DNA of 64,000 nucleotides from Arion vulgaris (Eukaryota > Mollusca > Gastropoda > Stylommatophora > Arionidae): assembly GCA_020796225.1 (NCBI GenBank), contig CM036762.1, positions 49,629,407 through 49,693,406 on the forward strand, written 5' to 3'. This document shows positions 21,806 to 32,699 of this stretch, piece by piece. The position numbers and the translations under genes are program-made. Numbering within the stretch: the stretch's first letter is position 1; the number at the start of each line of letters is the position of its first letter. Below the pieces are notes generated by a model. That model was not told the DNA's origin and searched no databases. It was given only the letters and a program-made list of their open reading frames with translations.

Positions 21806-22416
21806 TTTCTGACTTAGAAACATTACATTTAATGACGGAAATTTTTCTAAGCTATTTCATTTGGTTTCATGTGTTACAGATACGATATCACGAAAGTTGT
21901 CGATTGCAGGCGTCACTCTATAATAATCACGATTATCGCAAACAAAATAAATACAACATGAAAGCAAATAAAAAATACAATTTTGTAATGTACGATGTTA
22001 CCGCGAATATGTTGTACTAATACGTGACGGTCTTCAGAGTTTTCATAAAACAACATTACATTTGAATAACATATGCTCAACAATCTTCAAGATTGAGAAA
22101 GCTTATATCGTTGACACCAGCTCCTCTGGTTCTGCTCTTTGTAGATATAATCAATCTTCAGTTGACCCCGGCATTCTATATATGCATATACTTAACCTGA
22201 TGTCTGCAAGTGCACAGAGAATATGGACATAGATAGTGAGATAACTAGATCTGGTTGAATTTTGTGTAGCAGTACAAAAGTACAGAGGCAATCCTGGGAA
22301 CAGAGTCGATAGAGTAATAGAGTAGACCAATGTTTACAAATCCCTGATTATGAGTTTTGTATGAACAAATAGCGAGACATGAAAATATGATATAACCTAC
22401 AATACTAAAACTTGAT
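21806..22416. other. GPCR G3 3' flank
   Basis: Conserved flank (TTTCATTTGGTTTCATGTGT, TACAGATACGATATCACGAA) followed by the block AACAATCTTCAAGATTGAGA at about 22,080, which also follows G1 and G8. Beyond about 22,200 I recognise nothing. Confidence 0.6.
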
Positions 22417-22494
22417 ACAACAGTATGAATATTACATGATGCACAACAGTATGAATATTACATGATGTACAACAGTATGAATATTACATGATGT
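22417..22494. repeat. Tandem repeat, 26-bp unit x 3
   Basis: Three units containing CAGTATGAATATTACATGAT start at 22,417, 22,443 and 22,469. They are nearly identical. Confidence 0.88.
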
Positions 22495-23250
22495 ACAACA
22501 GTGAAAACTAGTACAATGTTTATATATCTTTATTATATATGTGTATATCTTCACTGCTCACCTGAAATTGTTTCGATCTCTAGTCTGTTATCTCACCTCA
22601 TTCATTGTTTTGTTCACGGTTTTCTTAATGTACTGTTGTCACCGTCATCTTGGATGTTCCCTACCTAGTCTTCCAGGAACATGCCCTCAGCTGATGATGT
22701 TTACGAGCCAATGTTCTTCACTGTTCATGTTTTTTAATGTGTCTATATTTATTTCTCTCTTTTGTCCAGTATCTTCTAACAATATTCTTGCTGCAATTGC
22801 TGTCAAAAGTTTCAATTTACTTCTTAAATATTTGTGTAAAGTTCCACGATTCAAATAATATATTTTGCAACATGAAAAATAAATGTCATAAGAAGTTTAA
22901 ATTGTTTTACTTGCTTTTATAATGTCAAAGGTTGTTCATACTAACTACCAACAGAATTGCCATGACCAGCTGTCGTCTGATATCGTATGTACAATGTCCA
23001 TTATTGTTAGATACAGAGACAGAATAGTCAAAATATGCTCATTTTCAACGTATTCTTGAAAAATTATATATATTTGACAACTGTGGAGGTTGTGGCGGTG
23101 ACAAAATCCCTCGAGTGAGTGGCTAAAGACGAAAAAATATTTACTCACGCATACATGCTCAACGATTCTTGAGCACGAGACAGAAGATCAAGACATGTTA
23201 TGTGCGAAAGCAGTAGTTGCAATTAATACAAAAAGTGGCAATCTAGACAC
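22495..23250. other. No recognised gene
   Basis: Open frames exist on both strands (for example + 22,541-22,858, 105 codons) but show no motif I can name. The composition is AT-rich. Confidence 0.35.
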
Positions 23251-23254
23251 TCAC

Positions 23255-23590
23255 CTTAATCTTTGTCTTAGGTCATTTTGGAGTGAAGGACAATGAGAAA
23301 GGTGGATGAGATGGTGAGCAATACTGCGATCGAGAATGATCCTTCTATTGACAAAAGCAACATCATCGACGCACTAAGAGAAAACATACCCTCTAAAGAT
23401 TTCAACGAAGAAGATAAAGGGTATTCTCTATCTCGGTTGCGCAAATTATGCATACAGATAGATGCGGAAGGTTGGGAAAACCAGGAGAGAAACACTAGTA
23501 GGTACATCAAACAACACAGAACGTGAGTTGTTAGTCTAAACATACTGAAATACAATCTTGGGAGGAGATCAGAGCAATTATGAAAACGTG
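23255..23590 (+). pseudogene. I-type LINE RNase H C-terminal fragment
   Basis: The + strand, with one frame change, reads LTLIFVLGHFGVKDNEK then VDEMVSNTAI. This lines up with FVPGHMGVVGNERADRLAGS in the LINE at 2.6-3.5 kb. The following SNIIDALRE and RYIKQHRT match that element's post-RNase H tail (IVNALIERG, NRTGKVSR). The conserved His is kept but RAD is changed to KVDE. It lies just upstream of the G4 5' block. Confidence 0.65.
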
Positions 23591-23617
23591 TTGTCTTTTT
23601 AAAAAACATTATTATCG

Positions 23618-24884
23618 AGTCAATATTTTATGATAATGAGACAGTTCATGACCTCAAGCTACTATTGGAGCAAACATAATATTATGATGACATCAGCAGC
23701 CGGATTTTTTAGAAATAGATAGAGTTAAAGTGACCATCGTTGTGTGGTGTACGCCCACTCATTAAAAAACAAAATCGATCATAGACAACAGATGCAAGAA
23801 AACTAATTAACACTACTAGCAGTAATATATGTTGCACCATTCAAGCTAGTAGCAATCTTATAGTCTGGTATGTTTCAACTTCAACATATGTTTCAACTCT
23901 ACGTTCTCGACAAGTATGTCACTTTGAATAAATAACATTCAACGATCATTCAAATATATTCTACCTTATCTAAAAGCAAGCAAGCAATGCTATATTAATT
24001 GTGATTGAAGATTCTCTTTCTCTCTCTTTGCCTTTTTAACCCGGATTGGGGCATATGCCATCAACCAACTCATTCCAAGTCTTCATATCTCTAGCTATCT
24101 CCTGCAGCTCTCTCCAGCTCTTCTTTATATTGTTGATCTCTGCCTCCAAATCTCATCTCCATGTATTTCTCGGCCTCCCTTTCTTTCGCTGTCCCTGTTT
24201 GTTCCAGGCAAGGACCCTTCTTGTTATATTTCCCTCCGGTTTTCGCAAAGTATGTCCTATCCAGCGCCAGTGTGGTTTATTTAACCTGTTCGTTCACTGG
24301 AATCTGTCTTGTTCTCTCCATAAGTTCCTCATTTGTGACCCTATCATACCATCTTATTCCCTCTATTCTGCGCAGACACCAGTTGATGGATGTTTGCAAT
24401 TTATGCGTTATTGTTTTAGTAGTTCTCCATGTTTCTGACCCATACAGCAGAATTGCTTTAATATTAGAGTTAAATATCCGAATTCTTATTCTAGATTTGA
24501 TTTCTTTAGACTTCCATATGTTTCTCAGTGCAATGAAAGCTCCTCTTGCCTTCTGTATTCATATTTTGATATCTCTATCTCTTCCATCCTCTTTGTTTAC
24601 ATTGCTGCCCAAAATATGTGTATGATTCTACCTCTTGAAGTGGGTTTTCACCCGTTATTGAAGATTACAAATATAACATTTCCAGATATTGTTGCTAAAA
24701 AAGGATAAAACTAAATTAAGTAGTTATTTATTATTCAGAGTTTCTAATATTTAAAGAAAAACTTTGTATTTATGACAACCTACATTGAAAAAATGAAACA
24801 TTAAGACAATAAATATAATCTAAAATTTAATGATAAACAGTCAGGCTTTGAGCAAGATTCAAGTGTTTGAAACCGTGAACCAAC
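23618..24884. promoter_or_regulatory. 5' conserved block of pseudogene G4, split by a LINE tail
   Basis: Begins AGTCAATATTTTATGATAAT at 23,618 and runs through TAACACTACTAGCAGTAATA and AATAAATAACATTCAACG to 24,013. It resumes at 24,657 after the LINE insertion and ends with the leader GTGTTTGAAACCGTGAACC. This block is the best template for the ghost unit at 47.5-56.6 kb. Confidence 0.6.
24014..24656 (-). mobile_element. LINE 3'-end fragment with 10-bp target duplication
   Basis: ATTGAAGATT flanks the insert at 24,004-24,013 and 24,657-24,666. The minus strand encodes an RTE/L2-like RT C-terminus: RRIEGIRWYDRVTNEELMER then TRQIPVNEQVK. A stop in the frame shows decay. A different LINE tail sits about 20 bp away in the equivalent position of the ghost unit (55,738-56,388), so the two insertions were independent. 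Confidence 0.85.
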
Positions 24885-25806
24885 ATGAATATAAGTTTAC
24901 CCAAGTTGAAGCTTTGTTATATAACCAAGTGGATAGACATCTTATATATAAGTGTTGGAATGAGAATGTTTTCATGCTATTTATAATAATACAAACACCA
25001 ATACTTCACAACATCGCAAACATTTTCATAACATCTTTAGTTGTGTCAGATCTGGTCGTTGGATTCAATAGTAGTTTGGCTGGTATAATCTTAGCTGCAG
25101 TTGGTATTTCTATATGGTTATCTAAGAATGTGATTGTTGTATTGGATATATCTAATTCTGAAATGCTGTTCTGCTCATATCTTCACACGACATTTTATTG
25201 TTATTGAGCGTTATGTTTACATCACTTACCCTTACTTTCATTCTGGACTAGTCACTGAAAAAATTCTCACGAAATGTTTACTCGGTGTATGGATTTTGAT
25301 AATATTTATTGTTACCATGGAATCAGTTCTTCAGAACGAAGAACGCTATTGTTTACATGGAGATCTATTCTCCCACAGTTTTGTATACTTTAGTAGTTTT
25401 ATGTCCCTGTTGTTCCTTACTCTAATATGTTCAATGTATTTTAAAATAGCAGTGTTGTCATTGAAACATCGACGATCAATTGTCACCTTCAATGAAGCTG
25501 TGTTAAATTTATGGAACTTCAAACCACACAGACAACTCCAGAATGATCAAAGAAAGATGGGTACACATGATAAAATCTATTCGTTTCTATTTAGCGATGA
25601 CAGGTTTCTTAGTTGTAATGACAATCCCTGCGAAAGTTTGCAGTTTAATTTACATTTGGAACAACAATTTCAATGAAAATATCTTCAATGCGATAACATA
25701 CCTGCCAACCATTCACTCGGGGATCAATTTGGTTATTAACATTTTCATGAACATTGACTTCAAGCAAGCGGCTAAACAAAAATTAATTTGTAGTATGTTC
25801 AATTAA
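24885..25806 (+). pseudogene. GPCR G4, pseudogene with three frameshifts
   Basis: The start ATG at 24,885 opens MNISLPKLKLCYI. A 13-bp deletion in TM1 then removes the codons for the IVVF segment and shifts the frame before the conserved EN. A single-base insertion in TM3 (near 25,193) creates the stop just before the ERY codons. A third one-base gain lies in ICL3 (near 25,510). The remaining pieces cover TM2-TM3, TM4-TM5 (VIERYVYITYPYFHSG) and TM6-TM7 (ERWVHMIKSIRFYLAMTG, then GINLVINIF). The C-terminus (KQKLICSMFN) differs from all paralogues. It cannot make a receptor. Confidence 0.92.
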
Positions 25807-25980
25807 CATCTAGCTAAAAGAACATTTTATGTAAGGATCTCATTTTTCCAATTATTTCATTTGGTTTCATCTGAGACAGACAAGATGTCACGAACTAAAG
25901 TTTACAGACGTCAATTCCATAATTATCACTTTATCGTTTGTTCAACATGAAGTTTAAAAGATAGATTTTGATGAAATGTT
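25807..25980. other. GPCR G4 3' flank, truncated
   Basis: Only the first part of the shared 3' flank is present (TTTCATTTGGTTTCATCTGA). It is cut off by the LINE that follows. Confidence 0.6.
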
Positions 25981-25984
25981 AATC

Positions 25985-27480
25985 CAAGATAGTATAGTCT
26001 GTCACGGAGCTCGATGGCATGTCGATCATAGGCGACCTAGGGTAGGTCAGTATTGATTATGGAATCATTCAAATAGCCTCACAACATACGTCTTTTCCTG
26101 ATTTACCTGAAAGTAAGAATCTCTGCGGCTAACTAAGATATGCAATGTTTTCTGAATGTCTTCAATCATTTCTTGTCGGTCTGATCCAGTTCTATGCCTT
26201 AAGATTTCATCTGCAAAGGTCAATGTTCGCCCCAACTCGGTTGGTTTCATTTTGGCTCGTTTTACTGTGTAAATATTCAACAACAAAGGTTATAGAGGGC
26301 ACCTCTGGGGTAATCACGGACCTATACGTGCATAATCTGAAGTCCATGCTCATAAATGTAGTACAACGGTTCTCTCTATCAAAGATGAAGTTCACCAGCC
26401 AAGGATCAATTCTACATTTTAGTAAAGAGAGTATCATGATTGAAAAATGAATCTTTGTAAAACATCGTGCAAGTCAATGACCATAGCGACAGTCTCTTTC
26501 AAGTATTGGAAACCCTTATAAACACCATAAGCAAACATGCCATATTATCTCATGTCACTTTCATTGTGCCGGTTGCTACCCAGATTCTCAGGGAGGATGT
26601 TGTCTGTCTCTAAGTGACACATTACCTTTCTAGCCACAATCTTCTCCAGTAATTTGCCATATAAATTTCGCAAAGTGAGTATGCGGTAGCTGCTGAACAG
26701 TTTAGGATCCGTCCCATGTTTATGAAGTAGTCGTAAATAGCTATGAAACCAATCATTGGGTACCATAGCATTCTGTACACTTTTGTTGAAATCCATCCCA
26801 ACTGCATTCATAAAAGTCTTGTCAAGCTGATGTAATGGTATTGGACACCATCAGCCCCTGAAGCAGTACTGTGGCTTGCTTTGAGTGCATTAACAACATA
26901 CACCTTTTGTTATGAAATCAGTGTAGGAATCTCCAGTTATTAATATCACGAAGAGCATTCATAATATTATGACAGTCATACTTATCATACTTTTCTGTCT
27001 GTTCCACAAAACGTTGAAGGAACCCCTACACATTTTCTGCATCTGTTGTTGCTCCTGACGAGTCACGTAAATTAGGAAAAGACTGGCTGGTAGCCATCCT
27101 GTTCATTTTGCAATGAAACTGCCAGATTTGATGTATCACCACAGACTTGTGTTATGAAAGTCTCCCATAACTCACTCTTTGCCTCACTAGCCAATTTTTT
27201 GAAATCAATAGTGGCATTTTGGCAAACAGCAGAGTTTTCAACCACATCACACATATTTCTAGTTCGTTCCTTTCAGTCTCTCTGTCTTGACTTTGTAGCA
27301 ACCTGGTTTGCCAACCATGCCTTTTCAACATTTTCGTTCCTCCAGGATAGTTGCAGGAAGAGAATCATTGCAGCCTTCTTTCTGGCATTCTGAGGAAATA
27401 CATTAATTGGGTTTTCATTATCAATGTGCATGTCGTGTACTGAAAATAGATTTAGGTTTTCTATATCGCAAAGTATTTAT
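25985..27480 (-). mobile_element. I-type LINE, RT portion, copy 1 of a duplicated pair
   Basis: Minus-strand pieces in order: a linker (FKKLASEAKSELWETFITQ, about 27,200), RT N-terminus MDFNKSVQNAMVPNDWFHSY (about 26,790), YGKLLEKIVARKV (about 26,660), and motif C as LTFADEILRHRTG (about 26,210). Motif C has FADE instead of FADD, losing a catalytic Asp. The same element portion recurs at 56,615-57,870. Both copies end at the same endonuclease-side sequence (AAAATAGATTTAGGTTTTCT). Confidence 0.8.
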
Positions 27481-28182
27481 CTTTCCTTAAGAAGAATAAC
27501 GCAGGGAAGATGTTCACGTTACCGAGAACAGTCCATTGAACAAAAGGATAGTTAGTAGTTTAATACAGACTTACATCACTTTCAATTTAAGAATAGTTTA
27601 TTTTTCTCATATCAGAACAAGTTGACCAGACATACATGAAAACTATAAACATGTCTTTCGGATAATTTATGTGAAAAACTTACATTCAATCACCAGCGTT
27701 ATTGTTCAAAGACAGAGCGAGAGAGAGGTAAAGCGTTGATCACAGCGTAGAGTACGCCCCTTTATATGATTACAAAAACATCGATCACAGAGAACAGATG
27801 CAAACAAACAATACTAGCCGCTAGCAATATATGTTACCACATTCAAGTTAAAACTAATCTTACAGTCTTGATATCTAGTATGTTTCAACCATATAATTCT
27901 CTACTATTTCAAAAATTGAACGACTTTGTATAAATAACATTCAGAGATCATTGAAATATTATTCTCCATTAACTAGAAGCAAGCGAACAGTGCTATGCTA
28001 ATTGTTAGTGAATATTTCTATGTATGATAGAAATACATTTTACTTTGTATATAAAATATATATATAACAATCTACATTGGGAAAATGAAACAATAAAAAG
28101 ACAAATATAATCTTAATTTCGTTGATGAACATTTAAGTTTTGGACGGAATCCAAGTTGTAGTGTTTGAAACTGTGAACAAAC
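27481..28182. promoter_or_regulatory. 5' conserved block of GPCR G5 (left end lost)
   Basis: The AGTCAATATTTTATG start seen in other units is missing; TACATTCAATCACCAGCG joins directly to the GTTATTGTTCAAAGACAGAG region at about 27,700. The rest matches: ACGCCCCTTTATATG, ACAATACTAGCCGCTAGC, AATAAATAACATTCAGAG and the leader GTGTTTGAAACTGTGAAC. It is closest to the G8 block. Confidence 0.55.
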
Positions 28183-29115
28183 ATGAATACAAGCTTATCG
28201 GATTTAAAGTTTTGTTCTGTATCCGCATGGATTCATATTATTTATTTAAGTGTTGGAATGATCGTCGTTTTAGAGAATGTTTTGATAATATTGATAATAT
28301 TACGGACAACAAGACTTCACAACATCGCAAACATTTTCATAACATCTTTAGCTATGTCAGATCTGATTGTTGGGCTAACTGGTAGTTTGTCCGGCATCGT
28401 TTTAGTTGCAATTGGCTTTTCTGAATGGATATCAACGAATGTGATATTTATAATGGATACATGTAATTCAGGAATGATATTCTGCTCATATCTTCACATG
28501 ACACTGATTGCTATTGAACGTTATATTTACATCGCTTACCCTTACTTTCATTCTAGACAAGTCACTGAAAAGTTTGTCATGAAATGTTTACTCGGTGTTT
28601 GGTTTCTAGTCATACTTGGTACAACAATATCGGTTGTTTTTCAGAACAATGAGAACTATTGTCTACATGGAGATGTAGCATCCCACAGTTTTGTATATTT
28701 TAGCAGCTTTATGACTGTTTTGCTTCTTATTGCAATTTGTTCTGTGTATTTCAAAATAGTTGCTTTATCGTTGAAACATCGACGATCAATTGCTACTTTC
28801 AATGAAGCTGTATTGAATTCTGGATCTTCAAACCACACAGACAACACCAGAATGAGCAAGGAAAGATGGGTACATATAATAAAATCTATTCGTTTCTTTT
28901 TAGTGATGACTGGTTCCTTAGTAGTAATGACAATTCCTGCGACAGTATGTAGTTTAATTAACATTCTAATTAAGAATACTAATCAAAGTGTTATCAATAC
29001 GATTACATATATTCCAAGTTTACATTCGGCAGTCAATTTATTTATTAACATTTTCATGAGCACTGATTTCAAACAAGCTGTCAAAAAATTCTTTCATTGT
29101 GAAACTGTCAGCTAA
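28183..29115 (+). CDS. GPCR G5, rhodopsin-class orphan receptor
   Basis: Intronless, 310 residues, subgroup with G2 and G8 (GFSEWISTNVIF before TM3). N1.50 is in LENVL, D2.50 in SLAMSDLIVGL, then IERY, W4.50, and ECL2 ENYCLHGDVASHSF. A Cys occurs at 3.31, not 3.25. TM6 is FFLVMTGSLVVMTIPATV. TM7 is AVNLFINIFMSTDFK, lacking Pro and Tyr. The C-tail KKFFHCETVS has one Cys rather than the CFHC pair. It is very close to G8, and the two share their upstream LINE fragments, so they come from one segmental duplication. Ligand unknown. Confidence 0.93.
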   Translation: MNTSLSDLKFCSVSAWIHIIYLSVGMIVVLENVLIILIILRTTRLHNIANIFITSLAMSDLIVGLTGSLSGIVLVAIGFSEWISTNVIFIMDTCNSGMIFCSYLHMTLIAIERYIYIAYPYFHSRQVTEKFVMKCLLGVWFLVILGTTISVVFQNNENYCLHGDVASHSFVYFSSFMTVLLLIAICSVYFKIVALSLKHRRSIATFNEAVLNSGSSNHTDNTRMSKERWVHIIKSIRFFLVMTGSLVVMTIPATVCSLINILIKNTNQSVINTITYIPSLHSAVNLFINIFMSTDFKQAVKKFFHCETVS

Positions 29116-29205
29116 TCTCTGACTAATAAACACTACATTTAATGAACGAATATTTCCCGTTTTTTCATTCGGTTTCATGTGTTACAGATACGATATCACG
29201 AAAGT
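29116..29205. other. GPCR G5 3' flank, truncated
   Basis: The shared flank ends abruptly after ATATCACGAAAGTAC at about 29,205, where the next LINE begins. Confidence 0.65.
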
Positions 29206-29289
29206 ACAACGAAAGGACCACCCACACGAAATATCAACATCACTAGAATGGGGATGGCAGAAAATAGGGAGACATTCAAAAGGGACTTT

Positions 29290-29455
29290 ACTGCTCTATC
29301 TGACAATATAATTGGAGAAAGTAGTATAGACGTAAAGTGAGTTTACTGCTCTATCTGACAGTGTAATTGGAGAAAGTAGTATAGACGTAAAGTGAGTTTA
29401 CTGCTCTCTCTGACAATTTAATTGGAGAAAGTAGTATAGACAAAAAGTGGAGCAT
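29290..29455. repeat. Tandem repeat, 55-bp unit x 3, inside the LINE
   Basis: Three units contain TTTACTGCTCTATCTGACA and end in AAAGTGAG. The unit length is not a multiple of three, so it breaks the LINE frame. Confidence 0.85.
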
Positions 29456-29807
29456 CCTTAACAATAATATGTATGACTGCGCCATCTCTCCCTTTGGCGC
29501 CAAGAAATCCTCCAGCAAAACTGGATCGAACAAAATGAAACAACACCCAGCCCCCTAATTGAGGAAAAGAAAAGAGCCCTAATATATTACAAAAAGAACT
29601 CCTCACAAAGCTCCAAGGATCGTCTCCATCACACAAAATCAGTAGTGCAACTGGAGGCAAGGAGATGTGCAAATAAATACTGGTCAAATCTATGTTCTTC
29701 AATACAAAATGCTGCAGATATGGGCAACACCAAGACAATGTATGAAAATATCAGAGTAGCCCTAGGACCAAACATAAAAAAAATTGCCCCGCTAAGATCG
29801 GAAACAG

Positions 29808-32212
29808 GGGAGTCAATAACAGATATGAACAAACAGCTCGAAAGGTGAGCCAATAACAGATATGACCAAACAGCTCGAAAGGTGAGCCAATAACAGATAT
29901 GACAAAACAGCTCGAAAGGTGAGCCAATAACAGATATGAACAAATAACTGGAAAGGTGAGCCAATAACAGATATGAACAAACAGCTGGAAAGATGAGCCA
30001 ATAACAGATATAAACAAACAGCTGGAAAGGTGAGCCAATAACAGATATGACCAAACAGCTTGAAAGGTGAGCCAATAACAGATATAAACAAACAGCTTGA
30101 AAGATGAGCCAATAACAGATATAAACAAACAGCTGGAAAGGTGAGCCAATAACAGATATGAACAAACAGCTGGAAAGGTGAGCCAATAACAGATATGACC
30201 AAACAGCTTGAAAGGTGAGCCAATAACAGATATAAACAAACAGCTTGAAAGGTGAGCCAATAACAGATATGAACAAACAGCTTGAAAGGTGAGCTAATAA
30301 CAGATATGACCAAACAGCTTGAAAGGTGAGCCAATAACAGATATGACCAAACAGCTTGAAAGGTGAGCCAATAACAGATATGACCAAACAGCTTGAAAGG
30401 TGAGCCAATAACAGATATGACCAAACAGCTTGAAAGGTGAGCCAATAACAGATATGACCAAACAGCTCGAAAGGTGAGCTAATAACAGATATGACAAAAC
30501 AGCTCGAAAGGTGAGCCAATAACAGATATGAACAAATAACTGGAAAGGTGAGCCAATAACAGATATGAACAAACAGCTGGAAAGATGAGCCAATAACAGA
30601 TATAAACAAACAGCTGGAAAGGTGAGCCAATAACAGATATGACCAAACAGCTTGAAAGGTGAGCCAATAACAGATATAAACAAACAGCTTGAAAGATGAG
30701 CCAATAACAGATATAAACAAACAGCTGGAAAGGTGAGCCAATAACAGATATGAACAAACAGCTGGAAAGGTGAGCCAATAACAGATATGACCAAACAGCT
30801 TGAAAGGTGAGCCAATAACAGATATAAACAAACAGCTTGAAAGGTGAGCCAATAACAGATATGAACAAACAGCTTGAAAGGTGAGCTAATAACAGATATG
30901 ACCAAACAGCTTGAAAGGTGAGCCAATAACAGATATGACCAAACAGCTTGAAAGGTGAGCCAATAACAGATATGACCAAACAGCTTGAAAGGTGAGCCAA
31001 TAACAGATATGACCAAACAGCTTGAAAGGTGAGCCAATAACAGATATGACCAAACAGCTCGAAAGGTGAGCTAATAACAGATATGACCAAACAGCTTGAA
31101 AGGTGAGCCAATAACAGATATGACCAAACAGCTTGAAAGGTGAGCCAATAACAGATATGACCAAACAGCTCGAAAGGTGAGCCAATAACAGATATGACCA
31201 AACAGCTCGAAAGGTGAGCCAATAACAGATATAAACAAACAGCTTGAAAGGTGAGCCAATAACAGATATGACCAAACAGCTCGAAAGGTGAGCTAATAAC
31301 AGATATGACCAAACAGCTTGAAAGGTGAGCCAATAACAGATATGACCAAACAGCTTGAAAGGTGAGCCAATAACAGATATGACCAAACAGCTCGAAAGGT
31401 GAGCCAATAACAGATATGACCAAACAGCTCGAAAGGTGAGCCAATAACAGATATGACCAAACAGCTCGAAAGGTGAGCCAATAACAGATATGACCAAACA
31501 GCTCGAAAGGTGAGCCAATAACAGATATGACCAAACAGCTCGAAAGGTGAGCCAATAACAGATATGACCAAACAGCTCGAAAGGTGAGCCAATAACAGAT
31601 ATGACCAAACAGCTCGAAAGGTGAGCCAATAACAGATATGACCAAACAGCTTGAAAGGTGAGCCAATAACAGATATGACCAAACAGCTTGAAAGGTGAGC
31701 CAATAACAGATATGACCAAACAGCTCGAAAGGTGAGCCAATAACAGATATGACCAAACAGCTGGAAAGGTGAGCCAATAACAGATATAAACAAACAGCTT
31801 GAAAGGTGAGCCAATAACAGATATGACCAAACAGCTCGAAAGGTGAGCCAATAACAGATATGACCAAACAGCTCGAAAGGTGAGCCAATAACAGATATGA
31901 CCAAACAGCTGGAAAGGTGAGCCAATAACAGATATAAACAAACAGCTTGAAAGGTGAGCCAATAACAGATATGACAAAACAGCTGGAAAGGTGAGCCAAT
32001 AACAGATATGACCAAACAGCTCGAAAGGTGAGCCAATAACAGATATGACCAAACAGCTCGAAAGGTGAGCCAATAACAGATATGACCAAACAGCTTGAAA
32101 GGTGAGCCAATAACAGATATGACCAAACAGCTGGAAAGGTGAGCCAATAACAGATATGACCAAACAGCTGGAAAGGTGAGCCAATAACAGATATGAACAA
32201 ACAGCTGGAAAG
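29808..32212. repeat. 37-bp minisatellite, exactly 65 units, inside LINE coding sequence
   Basis: The unit runs from GTGAGCCAATAACAGATATG to AGCTCGAAAG. The first unit begins as GGGAGTCAATAACAG, the ordinary LINE codons for ESITDMNKQLER. The last ends directly in GTGGGTGGAACAC (WVEH). The total length is 2405 bp, which is 65 x 37 with no net insertion or deletion. Rare variants (GAGCTAATAA, AACAAATAACTGG, a GACAAAACAG unit) recur 592 bp apart, so a 16-unit block was itself duplicated. Confidence 0.95.
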
Positions 32213-32605
32213 GTGGGTGGAACACTACTCTAATCTTTATTTGATGAAGAAACCAGCAAACCTTGCCCTAGATCAGATCATACCGAAACATCATGAACTA
32301 ACGGAGTTGGACGCCGAACCCACAGAGTTAGAACTTTCCGAAGCAATCAACAAACTTTCAAACGGAAAGGCGTCAGGACTAGATAATATTCCTGCAGAAA
32401 TCCTCAAGCATAACAATGATGTCCTCTTGCCTCAGTCTACAATCTCCTTGTACAATGGTGGAGACTGGGCGAAATTTCTCAAGACATGAGGGATGCAAAG
32501 ATAGTGACACTCTATTAAAACAAAGGGGCCAAAGGGTACTGCAACAACTACAGAGGCATCTCCATTTTAAGTGCTACAGGCAAGGCCTTTGCACTCAATC
32601 AATCG

Positions 32606-32680
32606 TGCCATGCCTGCCGGCGTAGGCGATCATGTCTCTCCACAACTCTCTTTGCTTGGTGTATGTAATCAGTTCTGATT
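32606..32680 (-). mobile_element. Short LINE 3'-end fragment nested in the LINE
   Basis: CATGCCTGCCGGCGTAGGCG and what follows matches 62,819-62,888, the 3' end of the minus-strand LINE at the right edge of the window. It splits the host LINE between its GKAFALNQ and QKLAERVLSES codons. Confidence 0.7.
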
Positions 32681-32699
32681 ACAGTTGTAATCATTTGCA

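Noticed and set aside
22541..22858. A 105-codon + ORF resembling a membrane protein.
   Set aside because: No start context, motif or paralogue supports it, and AT-rich sequence easily gives hydrophobic frames.
24046..24625. Long + strand ORFs (130 and 154 codons) rich in hydrophobic residues.
   Set aside because: They are antisense to a recognisable LINE RT C-terminus on the minus strand.
29629..32225. Very long minus-strand ORFs (up to 573 codons) with a hydrophobic periodic product.
   Set aside because: They are the antisense reading of the 37-bp array. A unit without stops in any of three frames stays open automatically.
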